The position numbers and the translations under genes are program-made. A stretch of DNA of 64,000 nucleotides from Agaricus subrufescens (lineage: Eukaryota > Basidiomycota > Agaricomycetes > Agaricales > Agaricaceae), in the NCBI GenBank assembly GCA_029945375.1, contig CM057063.1, positions 620,001 to 684,000 on the forward strand, written 5' to 3'. The notes under the pieces were generated by a model that did not search any database, had not been told where the DNA came from, and saw nothing but the letters and a program-made list of their open reading frames with translations. This document shows, piece by piece, positions 12,752-26,134 of this stretch. How positions within the stretch are numbered: position 1 is the first letter of the stretch; each line of letters starts with the position of its first letter.

Positions 12752-14299
12752 TGGAGAGTAAAGGTAGAGCAAACCAGGCAAGCGCTGAGGGGAAAGATCT
12801 AATGAACCTCCGAGTTCATTTACTCACGGCATGGGTATCTTATAGAATTTTCGGTTCGGCCACTAGTAGGGCCCTAAGTTATTGATCGATGCTAAATGAA
12901 GTAGTAATGGAAGTTCTACTGAACTTAGATGATCCGGTTCGGGCCCATTACGAGAGCGAACTCGGGAAAAACCCAAATCGCTAATCCATAGCATATTAGG
13001 TAAACGAAAGGAACCAGTTTCCGAGGGCACTGGAGATGCCGAACAAAGGGACTCGCAGACCGTACGTAGCACGTCACAAGGCCCTTCAGAAAGCGAAATT
13101 TTTTTGACGTTCCTTTAGGGATGATCATTGCTGATAAGAGCTTTTTTCCATATGGCAGTGGAAGCCGCTAGCTACTAGTGGCTCCGATGCAGTCGAAGTC
13201 GTGAACGCACCCGACGGGGTACCGAAGTTAAAAGAGTACAAATATGTACAAGTACTAGCACTACCCACGCAGTACTCCAAATAGCGAGGGGTCCGGCTTT
13301 TACGATGTCACTCAAGTTCGTTATACGTCCCAACGCCTATCTCGGTTTGCAAGTTTATGAACACGCAGGCTTGTCCACACGGTTAGAGATTCGGTTTCTA
13401 CAACAAGGACATGGTATGCAGCTCAAGCGCTCAGGTGTTATTTCGATAACAGATGGCCTACATCATGTCTAACAGCTACATCATTAGTCAAGTCAAGCTA
13501 TTAAGCCTCACGCCATGGTTGCGCGACTCACACCAATCACCATACCCTGTCAAAGGAACCGCAACCTTGTCGGACGTAACTCCCTTTGGTTCTTGTCTTG
13601 CTCGTCCCTTCCCACGCCCCTTCCCGTGTCTCCTACAGTGACTACAAATACATTGAACAAGTAGCACAACAGCGTGCAAATCTCGCTCGTTCATACCAAG
13701 CGAAATCCGAATATACCCGAATATGAAGCAGCAATAACGCAATTGAACTTCCGCCGAAAGTCACTGAAATCCGCGTCAACGACTGGCAACCGTCTCCAGG
13801 AATATGTCGACGGGCGCAATGACATGTCAGTGAGAATCCAACAATACAATTGAGGGAGTTATCCCATGATTGTCACTGTGTCCATTGGACCCAGCCTATT
13901 CGGTCTAAGTCCTCATGAGTATGCAGCGTGCGCGTCCGTTCCAGTACCTGGGAGTTCCTTGTTCCCCTCCCTTTCAAAAACAAGGAGATTCCTGTTAATG
14001 CAAGTAGCCGGTTTTACAATGAACGATAGTAATGTAGATATGCTATATAATGAAATAGCCATGGTTGTATGAGTGGGGTATGTCGATTGAACAGCAGCAA
14101 CTCCCTAGTCGCCAAAAGTAAAATAAGCAAAAATGATTATGAAGATGTCCAAAATGTCCTAGTGAAACTCAAACGTACTTCTGGGCAAAGAGCCGTCATC
14201 TATTGTAGTTTCTTAAAAGATTATTGGACCGCAGGGGTGCCATCTGTCAGCTGAATCAGATTCCGGGATATCGTGCACCTACGATGATCTGCACCGCCT
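12752..14299. other. Spacer between MFS copies 1 and 2
   Basis: About 1.55 kb. The part next to copy 1 is its promoter and shares short blocks with the promoters of copies 2 and 3. A segment near 13195-13235 containing GGGTACCGAAGTT recurs upstream of copy 3 near 21430. No coding region is supported. Confidence 0.5.
12835..12890 (-). promoter_or_regulatory. Shared upstream block of MFS copy 1
   Basis: About 90-135 bp before the start codon. It holds TCTTATAGAATTTTCGG-like sequence, also seen before copy 2, and GGGCCCTAAGTT, also seen before copy 3. The sharing shows that promoters were duplicated with the genes. Function is inferred only from conservation. Confidence 0.45.
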
Positions 14300-16221
14300 C
14301 TAGAGAGCTGCCCTCTTTTCACGGTCCGGTAAGAATAAACTAAATCTGACACCAGCAAGGACCACAGCGAACAAAACAACGTAAACCAGATTCCCACCCA
14401 AGAGCTGCTTTTGCAGAGAGAGGGAGAATAAGGATGACGAAATAGTCGGGGCGACCGTCCGCATGGCGCATCCTGCCATCTGTACAATGCCATTGATAGA
14501 CCCAAGTATCGACTTAGGTGAATTTTCGGCGGTGACAACATGAATGGAACCTAGAGAAAAATGAACTGAGCTTGCCTGACAGAAGCCTAAGGAGACGGGT
14601 ACATACTGTAACCCATGAATATTAGAGTTTGGAATAGAAGTTGGATAAATATAGAAACACAGACTCCAACGCTGATACCTCTGTTCCGACGAGCAAGATA
14701 AGTTGAAACAGGGTACGTCAGAACGCAAACGCAAAAGGAGGCGTAGGCCGTGCGATATAGTCGACTAGCACCGTATGTCTTTATCAATTTCCCGACCAGG
14801 ACGATTTGGGCAAAGGCATTGAATAAACCCCAGGTACCCGTAATCATACCAATATGGTATGCGTCAAGGCCCAAGCCGCCAAGTTCGATTTTGGTTGAGT
14901 AAATGAGTGGAGTAAGCACCGAGTAGGCCATTTCCGTGAAGGTGAGGAAGAGGTAATTGATGATAATGAATTTCATTTTCTTGGATCTGAGAACAGAGCT
15001 CAAGGTCGGAGCACCAGAATCGGGAGTTCCTGGCGTTGTATCTGAACCCAAAGAAGTTTCGCAAGATGAATGGGACAGTGTGTGGGGTGCTGAAGCTGTA
15101 CCGTAATCTGTGGAATTGTTACGACCTAGAAGGGTATCTGTGGAGCTGGCTTGCGAGATCTCCGAATCGTATATCGCATGAGACTCTCTGAGTTTTGAGG
15201 TTACTGCTAGGGTAGGATGCGTCTAGTATGCGAAGAACGTCAACAAAGAGTCGAAGCCTGAGAATCAGTCAATCCATCCATACCTCTTTGAATCCTAAGA
15301 AAGCAACTATAAAAGCGAACATGGCAACAGTCGCAGAAACTGAGCAGGGCAACAAGTAAGGATGGCGCCTGAAAACATCGATTTTTCCGAAAACATTTGG
15401 CCACCGTTCGGCTGGATTACTCAAACTACCACCCATGACAGGACTAAGGCACATAGAGGTAGATATGTTTAGAAGGCTAGAGGGGATTTCATATGTGCAT
15501 CATAACTCACACAATGGTTGAACTTATGCTCCACACTAATGGAATCATCGCGAATGCGTCTCCAATGTTTGTCTCGTCCGTCAACTATCGCAATCAGTAA
15601 ATCTTGTAAGCTCTGTTGGATAATTAATTATGAACATTCATACCTCTACTATGACGGTTTTTGATACCCCTACATAACGCTAAGTAAGTACGTGACGGAA
15701 ATAATAGCCATTACACACCAATATTTCCATTAAACACGCCCTGGAAACAACGAGATACCACCATGGACAGGAACGAAGTTGAATATCCAAATTTCAACAT
15801 GGCAAAGGTGAGGCCGAGGGGCCCAAGGAGTAGCACAGGCCTTCGACCAATACGATCCGACAAACGGCCCCAATAAAACACGGTAGCACCTTCTGCGAGA
15901 AAGAAAGCAGATTCCTGAAGTGTGTGAAACAACGAGCACATCGAATTACAAGACGATACTACTCACGATCATGCCTGCATAATAGCCTGTCTTTCTATCG
16001 TCTCCTCCAGTAATTCCAGTTGACCGCACAAACTGATTGATGAATGGATGGATAACAAGAGCAGTAATAGGTTCCGCAAATTGCATGAGCATAACAAGGG
16101 CCAGTTGGAATTTTGGGAGTGGTGTCCGTCGTTTCTTGGCATCCTCCACTACCACCTGCTCATTTGCGATGGTTGGTGAAGAAATCTCTTCATGGGGGTC
16201 AGTATCGCGGAAGTTGGTCAT
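14300..16221 (-). CDS. MFS transporter, DHA1-type, copy 2
   Basis: Paralogue of copy 1 with the same six-intron structure. It starts MTNFRDTDPHEEISSP at 16221 and ends FLPDREKRAAL. Motif A is GRLSDRIGRRPV, and the preceding helix ESAFFLAEGATVFYW is conserved. The central hydrophilic loop is shorter and differs in sequence (THPTLAVTSKLRESHAIYDS...). The second half (FIIINYLFLTFTEMAYSVLTPL) is very like that of copies 1 and 3. The reading frame is intact from end to end when the shared splice sites are used. It probably works as a proton-coupled exporter; the substrate is unknown. Confidence 0.88.
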
Positions 16222-16274
16222 GAAGGTGAAAGCGCCGAGGGGGAAGACTCCGAGTGGTCTGTTGACAGGACGAA

Positions 16275-16320
16275 TGTCTTATAGAAATTTCGAATCGGTA
16301 GGGGCCCTGATCTATTGATC
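16275..16320 (-). promoter_or_regulatory. Shared upstream block of MFS copy 2
   Basis: Contains TCTTATAGAAATTTCG and GGGGCCCTGATCTATTGATC, matching blocks before copies 1 and 3 at a similar distance from the start codon. Confidence 0.45.
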
Positions 16321-18008
16321 CGGAGTGGAGTAACCATTAGAATCACTTAAATGATCCGGTCATTGACCCTGGCGGGCGCGGTGCGCAGCGAAACTCCAAC
16401 TATCTAATAGTTCCGTGGATGTTTTCACAAAAAAATAAATCCATAAACAAATGGGGATTCGAAACCAAAATGCAAGTTCCAAACACAGGGTCTTCCGGAA
16501 GCCCGGATTTTTAACTCCCATCCGGAAGTGTGATCGTATAATAACAGAAGTCACTAACTACATTAATACTAGTCCCCGAGAGCTGTCAACGGCATGCACC
16601 GAAGTCAAGAGTAAAAGTGACGGACTCGTAACTTGATGATGCAACACTACTTAAGCTCGGCTGCAAATATACCTGAATGTATAAGCCCTCGGAGTGAGAG
16701 CTTCTCCATGCAGTATATGCAAGTTTTCCTGGCCACTCGCACAATTCGAGGGATTGATGGCTGGAATAAAGAGGATCATACAATGGCAGAAGCCCTATCA
16801 CGGTCAAACTTAGCTTGAAGTTGTACAGTGTGCTAGAGTACGGCTCCGGTGTATGAGGTACATACTTTTTCTTCAAGGCCGGCCTCATTCTCATAAATTA
16901 AGAATGACTGATCATAAGTTACTCGACAGCTAGATTGAACATGTCATCCAGAAAACGTGTACCTGGACAGCTGCGCATGAGTCTTACCTGAGGCTGTACA
17001 CCAGCGGGTATAGCTAACTCCTTGTTGTTATTTTATTAATCGACATTGCCGTGTCATGCATGTTAGGCTATGAATGTCATCGAGTCGGCTTTCCCGGGCG
17101 CTGGTAAGGTGATCGGCGACTTAAATGCGACTTGCCTCGAGTTGAATCGTTCCTCATATGGTTAGTCCTACCTAATCGGCCACTTCCACTTGATCACCTA
17201 GGCACCACAGGCATAGAACTGGGATAAGTACGAGAACAATGCACTGCTTGCTATGCATCTAAATACTTCATATTGAGTAGGGCGAACAGTGTACAGGTGA
17301 TATCAGTGTTACATCCAAGTCTTTTCCTGTGGCGAAGAGGCGTGGTGGATATCTGTCGTGTTAGTCTGCTTCTATCGGCTGTCATTTCTTATTGAGCGAC
17401 AGCTTCCATACACTGACACTGGAATAAAGTTAGTGGTCCATAGCAATCAGAACGGCTGTGGTTCTTTATTTGGGAAAGGTAAACTGCATCCTCACATGTT
17501 TCGTGTATACCCCAGACGGTGATGCAGTGAGTTTCCTAGGAGAACGTACGCAGTTTCATGTGTAACCGTAACGGACGTTGAAAATCGCCTCAGATGGCGG
17601 CGGGGATTGACGATCAGATATCAAACCACAAATGAAACGAGCTTTCCAATACATTAACCTAGCACAGAGACTAGAGCCTGAGATCCTCGAAAAACTTTTC
17701 GATGAAACAAGGTGTGTTTGATCATAGGCGGTTTAAGAGCGGTGGTGAATCAACGTAACATGGGATTGCCTTCATAAGTTAGCCCAATACTATTATACTA
17801 CATATATACTTTACCAAAAAAGTAAATCTGGGTAATAATTGACTATTCTAGTTGGTTTACAAATGTAAGCACTAGGTTTACTGGGCGGATGACTTTCACA
17901 ATGGTAAATTGTAAGTTGATGCTTCAACTTATAGTCGTCTCCTACCAGTTCGCTCATCGTTGTGGAGATAGAAGCACAACTTCAATACGGGATCCTCCGG
18001 CCCCACTA

Positions 18009-18159
18009 CTGTATCCTTACGACCTTATGTTCACGCACGTGACTAAAAAGTTTTTCCGATATATCTCTAAATTCGCCATAAATCGAGAAAGAATTATTGC
18101 AACACTAAAAAAAAATCATGTTGACTGTTGACGTGAACATAAGGTCGTTAAGGATACAG
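18009..18159. mobile_element. MITE-like element with 27/28-bp terminal inverted repeats and TA target duplication
   Basis: The left end (18009-18035) reads CTGTATCCTTACGACC... and the right end (18132-18159) is its reverse complement with one extra base. The element is 151 bp and is flanked on both sides by TA (18007-18008 and 18160-18161). This is the layout of a Tc1/mariner-type non-autonomous element. The AT-rich core holds no transposase. No second copy was noticed in this window. Confidence 0.7.
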
Positions 18160-19041
18160 TATTTCGATGTTTTGCCCAATTTGATGACTCGGGGCCTACG
18201 AGCATCCAGTACTCGACAGAGTAATCTGGATAGTCTCAGCGCATTACTATTCTAGGCCATGGTAGATCTGATCAAGGGTGTATTCTGAGTAGAGACTTTT
18301 ACTGCCCAGGCAACTTCATCGCTCTGCGCAAGTTTAAACATTTTTTTCGAGGATGTATTTTTGAGTTGTAGTGTCAGCTTTTCCCGAGCCTTGCTGGACA
18401 CTGTTCCCGGGCCTCGATAAGTGCTACTTGTTACTCATCAGATAAATTCACTCATGTTTTCGCTCTGGGTGGCCGTGTCATTCTTGTGCTTGAAGCCTCA
18501 TAGAAAATGTTGATTGACATACAAGCGGTCGGTCGACCGATCGAATCTCATATAACCAAGAAATAATTTTGCCACCATGAGCCTCTCTGGACGTTATATA
18601 AACTACTCCGCTCCGTGAGTTTTCTTCCAGCGTGACGACCCATTCTCGAAAGGTCTAGTAGTAGTAGCATCACTCTACTATTTTGAAACTCATAATCATA
18701 ATCAACATAGGTAGCCAGCCCAAAAATGGCTATCACGAATCGTTCTGCATAATGTATATCATTTTTTGTTGTTTTTACAATTGACGGTAGCAATATAGAA
18801 ATATTGCCTAGCCGTGCTATGAGATTATACAGGCTACGTAGATGAGATACGCATATTGGTTGATAGTGGCTCCAGTTCCGTTTACGGGTCGCTGCGTATC
18901 TCCAAGAACGCCGGGCTACCTGAAGCTGGTCCCGGACAAGAAACCTGCATTCACTGTGAGTTCCTCCTGATCATAAATCTTCATGAAAAGCGTATCTGTC
19001 CACTGAGCGAGATATCGTGATATCATACATGAACTACACCT

Positions 19042-20972
19042 CTAGAGAGCGGCCCTCTTTTTGAACACCGGTAAAGATACACTAGACCTAACACCAGCCA
19101 CAATTACAGCGAACAAAACAACATAAACGAAATTCCCTCCCAAGAGGTGTTCTTGCAAAGAGATAGAGAATAATGACGATGAAACGGTAGGGGCGATCGT
19201 CCGCATAATACATCCTACCATTTGCACAATACCATTAATAGACCCGAGTATTGACTTAGGAGAATTTTCGGCGACGATGACTTGAATTGCACCTGGAAGA
19301 TAGCTCAGCTTAGCTTGCCTGCCCGATAGAGCAAAGGGACACAAGTACGCACCGTAACCCATGTATAAGGAAGGTCCAAATAGAAGCTGAACAAATATAG
19401 AAATACCGACTCCAGCGCTGATGCCTCCGTTCCGGCGTGCAAGATATGTTGAAACGGGGTATGTCAAGAGGCATATGCAAAAGGATGCGTAAGAGGCTTG
19501 GTATACCCGACAAGCACCATATTTTCTGATCAGTTTCCCAAGCAGGCCGAGTTGGACGAAAGCATTGAAAAAGCCCCGGATACCCATGATCATTCCAATA
19601 TGGTATGGATCAAGGCCCAACCCACCAAGCTTGATTTCGGTAGAATAAATGAGTGGCATGAGAACCGAGGATGCCATTTCCGTGAAGGTGAGGAAAAGTT
19701 GATTAATGATGATAGATCGCATTTCCTGAGATTTGAGAACGGAGCTCAAGGTCGTTTCCTCAGAATTGAGACCTTCGATGTTTTTTCTTGAGTCTGGGGA
19801 GGACACGGAAGATGAAGAGGATGAAAGTCGGTTTGCAGATGTTGTACCGTAGTCTACGGAATTGTTATGACTCAGGAGGGTATCTGCGGAGCTGGCTCGT
19901 GAAATCTCCGGGTCACATATCGTATTTGCCTCTCCGGATTTTGGGGCTGCCACTAAAGCGGGATGTGTCTAGTATGCCAGTGACGTCAACCAAAGCAGTG
20001 AAACTCTGAGAATTGACTGATTCATCCATACCTCCTTGAGTCCTAAAAGAGCAATCATAAAAGTGAGCAGAGCCACAGCCGCAGAAACTAGACATGGCAA
20101 AAAGTAAGGGTGGCTCCTGAAAAGGTGCATGTTTCCGAAAATGTTGGGCCATCGTTCGGATGGGTTACTCAACCCACCACCTATGATAGGACTGGAGCAT
20201 ATTGATGAGGACAAGCTGAGTGGACACCAGGCCGTATCATAACTTACGCCACAGTCGAACCAGTGCACCACATCAATGGAATCATTGCGAATGCATCTCC
20301 GATGTTCGTCTCGTCCGTCAACTAGCGTAATTTGTGAGCCTTGCAAGCTACAGTCTGATAATCTTGAATGTTTGTACCTCTACCATGACAGTTTTTGCTA
20401 CCCCTGTACGGCGTTGAGTAATTACATGACGAAGTTCGGCAGCAATTACACACCGATATTGCCATTAAATATACCCTGGAAACAGCGAGACAACATCATG
20501 GACAAGAACGATGTTGAATATCCAAATTTCAGCATGGCAAAGGTGAGGCCGAGGGGCCCAAGGAGTAGTACGGGCTTTCTGCCAATGGTATCGGACAGAC
20601 GACCCCAATAGAAGACAGTAGCGGCTTCAGCAAGAAAGAAGGCAGATTCCTACGGTAGGTCAACATGGTAAGTGCTACGGATTACAAGGCTATGATACCG
20701 CTCACAACAATGCCAGCATAATAACCATTTTTTCTGTCGTCTCCCCCAGTGATTCCTGTTGACCGCACAAACTGATTTATGAAGGGGTAGATAACAAGAG
20801 CAGTGATAGGTTCTGCAAATTGGATGAGCATAACAAGGACCAATTGGAATTTTGGGAGCGGTGCCCGTAGTTTCTCGGCACGAGCTACCACCGTCTGTTC
20901 ATTTGAAGGTGCAGCCAGTGAAGGAGTAGTCTCCTCCGGGCCATGTACATTCGTATCGTAGACGTTGGTCAT
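19042..20972 (-). CDS. MFS transporter, DHA1-type, copy 3
   Basis: Third tandem paralogue. It starts MTNVYDTNVHGPEETTPS at 20972, ends LPVFKKRAAL, and has the same six-intron plan; the last intron keeps an open frame. It differs in the loop-2 motif A: GRLSDTIGRKPV, where copies 1 and 2 have SDRIGRRP, so the first arginine of the motif is threonine. That motif controls the conformational switch of MFS carriers, so activity may be altered. The central loop is serine-rich (LSSSSSSVSSPDSRKN). The gene is otherwise intact. Confidence 0.88.
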
Positions 20973-23075
20973 GAAAAGGTTCGGAGGGCGAAGGCAAAAG
21001 AGGAGCCAGGTAACAGGCCCAACAAATTTTCGTCCTTTTACAGGGTGGCACCTTGAAAAGATCCGATTTACTAAAGGCCCTAAGTTGTTGATCTCGGACA
21101 AAGCTCCATATCTGTCAGCTGGTCGCCGGAGTTTGTGAGAGCGGGCTCAGACAAAAACAAAGTTGACAAGCCTCGCATTAGCTTCGAAGTACCAGTCAGT
21201 CGCTTTCATTCACAGCAAGGACGTGGTGCGAATGAGAACGCATGCCTGAATGCAGTGTTGCTTGACATAAACACAAATCCTCCAGGAGCGAGACGTTTTT
21301 TTTTGTTTTGAATTTCTAGTTCCATGTGAAGGAAGCCAAATGGCCTCTAAACAGCTTTATCTAGTACTAACGACAGACTAGAAGTCGTTAGCTGCATAAG
21401 TGGCCTCAAGGGCTGTCAATGTCAGCAGGGTACCGAAGTTGTGAGTAGAAGTGCCAGATAAGTATAATGATGACTGTTGATCGTATCATGATCGTATATG
21501 ATTATCATGCCAAAGCTGAAAATATATTCAAACGGAGCACAAATAAGCACTTGGAGCGAAGTTCTCTATTCAATGCATACCTGCGATATCCCACTGGCGC
21601 ATTACAAGGGATTGATCCTTGCACAAAGGGAGATTGTGGTACCCGTCCGGTCTAAGTAGTGGATGAGGACGACAGACAACATAATGAACTCTCAACTGAA
21701 ATTCTCGAGTCAAGGTCCACTCAATGGAAGCAGCTAGCGGAATATAATGATAGGTGATAGGAATCAATGATACGTGAATCTTTTCTTTGAAGTTCCCCAA
21801 TTTGTTCTCGCAATACAAATTTCCCAACCACTAACGTAGCTAAGTCAATGTATAGAGCAGCCGAATAGTGACATAGACAGTTGAGCTTGAACTTGAGCTA
21901 GTATTTCAAGGCTAAGTCGTAGTACGAGTTGTACAGTTTAGCTCGAAACTAACTCCCTTTCAAAGGAGTCCATATCATTGCATCATATGTTGAAACCCTT
22001 TCCCTTTCGGTGCCTATAATACACAGTAGAGAATCCCAGAACTCTTCAAGGTCCCAGAACAGGAGTGTAATTCTAGTAAGCTGTTGGATGCACTTGCTCA
22101 TGGGTGGCTTTAGCAGATAGTAGTAAGGGGATTTCCAAAATGAGAGGACTGAGAATAAACCTGAGCGCCACGTTGCTCGATAGTATACACTTCAGTACAA
22201 ATTTTATCGAGTCAAATGAGCATCATGTTATAGATTTAGTGTCAAGATCGAGCCTATGCAGGAGGGAGCGTCGTCCGCCACACGAGCTTGCAGCCACCAG
22301 TGGTTGTTGATCTTTGTCAAGCAATACTGGGCCTCCATATTTCGGCTGAATAAAATCAAAGATCCATGGAGATCATAATCGCTCCAGTTCATCCTCCGGG
22401 AATGGCGAAATCATTTTCATGTATTCAGTACCATATCTTAGTGGGTACTATGAAAGCCTTGAAGGTAAGTAGGCAGTACTAAGTGTGATACTAGGGTCGG
22501 AAGCGTTTCCAAGGCTGTTCTTGTGAATTCCAGGAGAAGCATCGTTAAGTAAGGAGATTCCATCTGAAGCGCCATCGCTGCAGCAGGAACCTTGGATCGA
22601 ATGGCTGTATCGGTAACGTTTCCGAACCTATTCATGCCTGTGAGTAAGAGATAATCAGATGGAGCAGGGCTTCATCGGAGCGGAAGACAACGAACAGGGC
22701 AGATCTGGGCGGTGCTTGGGAACGATCATGCATTAGTGATAGTGCTTGGTTTAAGGGCCTTTCCGAGACGAAAATTCTACCATTCCCTCCAACGTTAGCG
22801 ATCGACCGCTTCGAAGTATCAACAAACCATCGCTCCCAGGACGAGTAGAGCCAGTTTCAAATGATAACTCATGCTCACCACCACTCCTTTTGATCGAAAA
22901 GGGTTTCTGTCCTCGCCGAAGTCTTTGGGTCTTAAGCCATCGTCATACCGTAGAATCACATTATAATCATGACTAGGGTGTAATCAGCAATCGCCGACAT
23001 TACAGTTCATATACTATTATACTAATAAATCACGCACAGAACATCTAAAAAGATATAACCAAAACCCATTTTCGT
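20973..23075. other. Intergenic between MFS copy 3 and the RNB nuclease, no gene seen
   Basis: About 2.1 kb. The left 150 bp form the promoter of copy 3. The rest shows no coding region that I can support. A block near 21430 (GGGTACCGAAGTT) matches the region upstream of MFS copy 1. Confidence 0.5.
21073..21095 (-). promoter_or_regulatory. Shared upstream block of MFS copy 3
   Basis: GGCCCTAAGTTGTTGATC lies about 105-120 bp before the start codon and matches the block before copy 1 and, less well, copy 2. Confidence 0.4.
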
Positions 23076-26000
23076 CTAAAGCGGCTGCACGCGACTTTCA
23101 TCCAAAGTAGTACTTATATTCGCCTTCACGCCCAACCTGATACTCGACAAGTCCACACCAATGTGCCGCCCCAACACCATCTCTTCCTGATATTTCGCAG
23201 GCACATCCTCCACAATAGGTTGTAATCCCAACTTTGGTATCATAACATTCGTTTGCAACTGTTGCAACAACCTGTTCGATACTAAACCCGAAGACACATA
23301 GCCCTCCAATCCCTCAAGCGGATCCGGTATAGGATTCCCTTGAGCATCCTTCGGCCACAAATGTCGATTTTTCCCATTAGCGAATGTCTCCTGCCAGTTC
23401 AAGATATACCGAAGTGCCCAAAACCTATCATGTCGACGTTGTACACCTTTAAGAGTCTGAGACTTGACTTGCAAAGTCCGAACAAAGTGTTCCATCCACT
23501 CGCTGTCGAACATTCCTCTGACACCGTTCTTCGTAGTCTTCCCCGCCTTCTCATTCAACAAAACTTTCTGTATCTGCCAATGCGCGACCAAATCATTATA
23601 CCGCCTCAATGGCGATGTAACCCTGACGTAACCCTGTCCTGCTGATACACCAAGCCCAAAATGCAGCCCAGGAGTGTTTTGATACTGCGCTGGAGGTTTG
23701 TAAAGGAAATAATGCATCGCGTCCTTTTCATGAATATACCCAAACTCGTCCCGTTTGCTCAAAAGAGTTTGGATGGCGTCTTCAGAAACAGGTACCAAGG
23801 GGGGTCCAGCTCGATAGGCAGCAGGAACGTTTCGATCACTGAGAAAGAGCGCACCCACACGACACCCTAGTTTCATCATTTCGGCGACAATAGAACGGGT
23901 ACCAACTTCGCAGTTATCACGCATTGAGGAGACTGTATAACGTAGACTTGGGAAGCCTTTATGTAGACAAGGTTTATCAATTTGAGCACCGATGATGCCA
24001 TTAGGAGGTAGCGGGATTTGAGACACGCGTTCAACGCGGGCCGAAGTACTGTCAAATGCTATCCAGTTCATTGCAACGCGGCGTTGACGCTGTTTCGCCG
24101 CGATTACGCGGAATGCATCAAGGTCTTCTTTAAAATCAGGTGATGTAGGTGTCCGTTGTAAGGTCGGTGCACCACCAAAGGGGTATTCGAAGGTCAATGA
24201 TGGTATTCCAAGAGTAGCATCCACACTCTCGTAATTGATGATTTTGACATTCCGCACTAAACCGGCACGGACAGCATAATCCACAAGGTTGCCCTCAGAA
24301 TCGACCTTGGCGCTGAATGTTAATACACGATCTGGGACGCCGTTCTTGGATTTATTTCCGAGCGAAAGACCGTGGGCTGGATGATGGATAAGGGATTTCG
24401 GGAAGAGGGAAAAGGTTTGGGTCACAGTATACCAACTCTCGAATTGTTGAGAGGCTTTTTGTGCCAGGAAGTGGGTTGGTGGGATGAGTGAACCAGGATC
24501 AGCGATATGAACATGCACCCATGAGTGACCGGGCTCGGACTCTATGCGCTCAATGGAAATTCCATCATCGAGCTCTTCCGCACTTGGATCATCTATAACA
24601 TACACGGGCATGTTGCCCCAGTCGTGCCGTATAGATTCCAGCGGATCCTTAGCGTAGAAATCTTCTGGATGCCGAGGTTGGAGTTCCTTCGACTTTTCAA
24701 GTGCTCGAACGACCTCCTGTTCTCGTTCTTGGACTGTGGCTGGCCTCATATCCAACTCTAGCCTGTATGTTGGATCTAGGGTCAAGGGATCTTGCCATGG
24801 CGCATACACGCCGATATCCATTAACAAACGGTGGACTTCATTGTCGGCATGGAGTACCGTTCGTAGGCCATAGAAGTTTCGGAGGAGGTAACCAACAGGC
24901 ACGAGGTACGGATCTAGTTGGATAGAACGTTGATGGGCCAAGGATGCCACACACAGTCGGATGAGCACCTTGTCTGTTTCGGACCACGAGTGTTTCGCCT
25001 CGACATAAGCGGGCTCTTCCTCTCGCGAGCTCTCCCTCAACTTTGCCTGAACATCGACAACCTCTTTTGCCTTGGCTATGAATCGATCCAACGCAGGGTC
25101 TTTATTCCTCACCCACTCCTGAACCTGCAGCAGATCATTGACGCCATTCAGAGGTCGGATCCTAAACGTCTCGTTGGCGGTGTATTGGTTCGATGCGAGG
25201 AATCTTATGGGGTTGTCCATGAGAAGTTTGTGAGTGGCATACATCTCCGTTGCATTAGGGTGTTTGTATATCATGTTCGCAACTTCGGATGCGGTGACCT
25301 CAGTCCACTGGTCTGGATCTTTTGAGCGCAAGGAATCATAGATAGAGGGTACTTGTCGATTCAGGCCAATGACAGCGAGTTCAACCTGACGTTGAACAAC
25401 ACGTAGGCGTTTGAGAACTTCGACGCGTGCGCTCAGCTGGGCTTCGTCATCCGGATAAGCCTCTAAGCCGCATCGCATTGCGAGGTCGGGGGGGCATATA
25501 GAGGGTATGGAGAAGCATATGTCCTGTTTGAGTGCAACATACGATTCACCATCTTTGGTGAGGACGGCAATTCGGAATGCACGGTCTATGAATCCGCTGC
25601 CAATGACGACACCAATGGTATACACGTTGTTACTAACAGAGCGAAGAACCAGTTAAGTAAACGGGAAGTCAAGAACATGGCCTCAGTGACTCACCGCCTC
25701 ATTTCCACAAATGAGCCAAAAGGTGTCTCCAGAGAGAACTTGAGTTCGTCATCATCGAAGTTGTCCGTAGAAGGTGCATGGAATGTCTGCTTCTCCGATG
25801 ACTGTATAATATCGAGGTGGTCTTGGAAATGGGTGTGGGTGTTGGGAGACTTTTGGCTGGCCTCCTTGATTGTCTTTCTCAACCTCTGCTCCTCGCCTCT
25901 TCTGGTTTCTGTGTGTTTCCAGTGTCTACTGGCGATGATGTCGTCCCGGCCCTCCGAAGCTTTTTTGGTGAGCGTGTCAAAAAGGTTGGAAAACTTTTGG

Positions 26001-26134
26001 AGTGATTTGTCTTCTGGCTTGTTGGGGTGGTACCGGGCCGCGGCGCCCTTCCGCTTCACAGTGGGAATGGTCTTCGGGGAGGCGGCGGTCGAGGCATAGC
26101 GGGCGCAGGAGACGCGCACAGTCGCTCGGTGCAT
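23076..26134 (-). CDS. DSS1: Mitochondrial RNB-domain 3'-5' exoribonuclease (Dss1/Msu1-like)
   Basis: RNase II-family exoribonuclease, probably the degrading subunit of the mitochondrial degradosome. It has 998 residues in two exons (25695-26134 and 23076-25632), close to yeast Dss1. The N-terminus MHRATVRVSCARYASTAAS is basic and serine-rich, like a mitochondrial presequence. The catalytic RNB signature appears as VIDDPSAEELDDGISIE followed by VHVHIADPGSLI, and the closing block as YVRVTSPLRRYNDLVAHW. The aspartates of the metal site are present. Two upstream in-frame Mets exist; the start at 26134 is chosen because it begins the presequence. It is divergent from the lysine-rich gene at 26222, with only 87 bp between starts. 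Confidence 0.88.

Larger units (their letters stand above)
16222..19041. other. Spacer between MFS copies 2 and 3, gene-free
   Basis: About 2.8 kb, AT-rich, with no supported gene on either strand. It contains the promoter of copy 2 at its left end and the inverted-repeat element at 18009-18159. The remainder may be decayed sequence. Confidence 0.5.
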
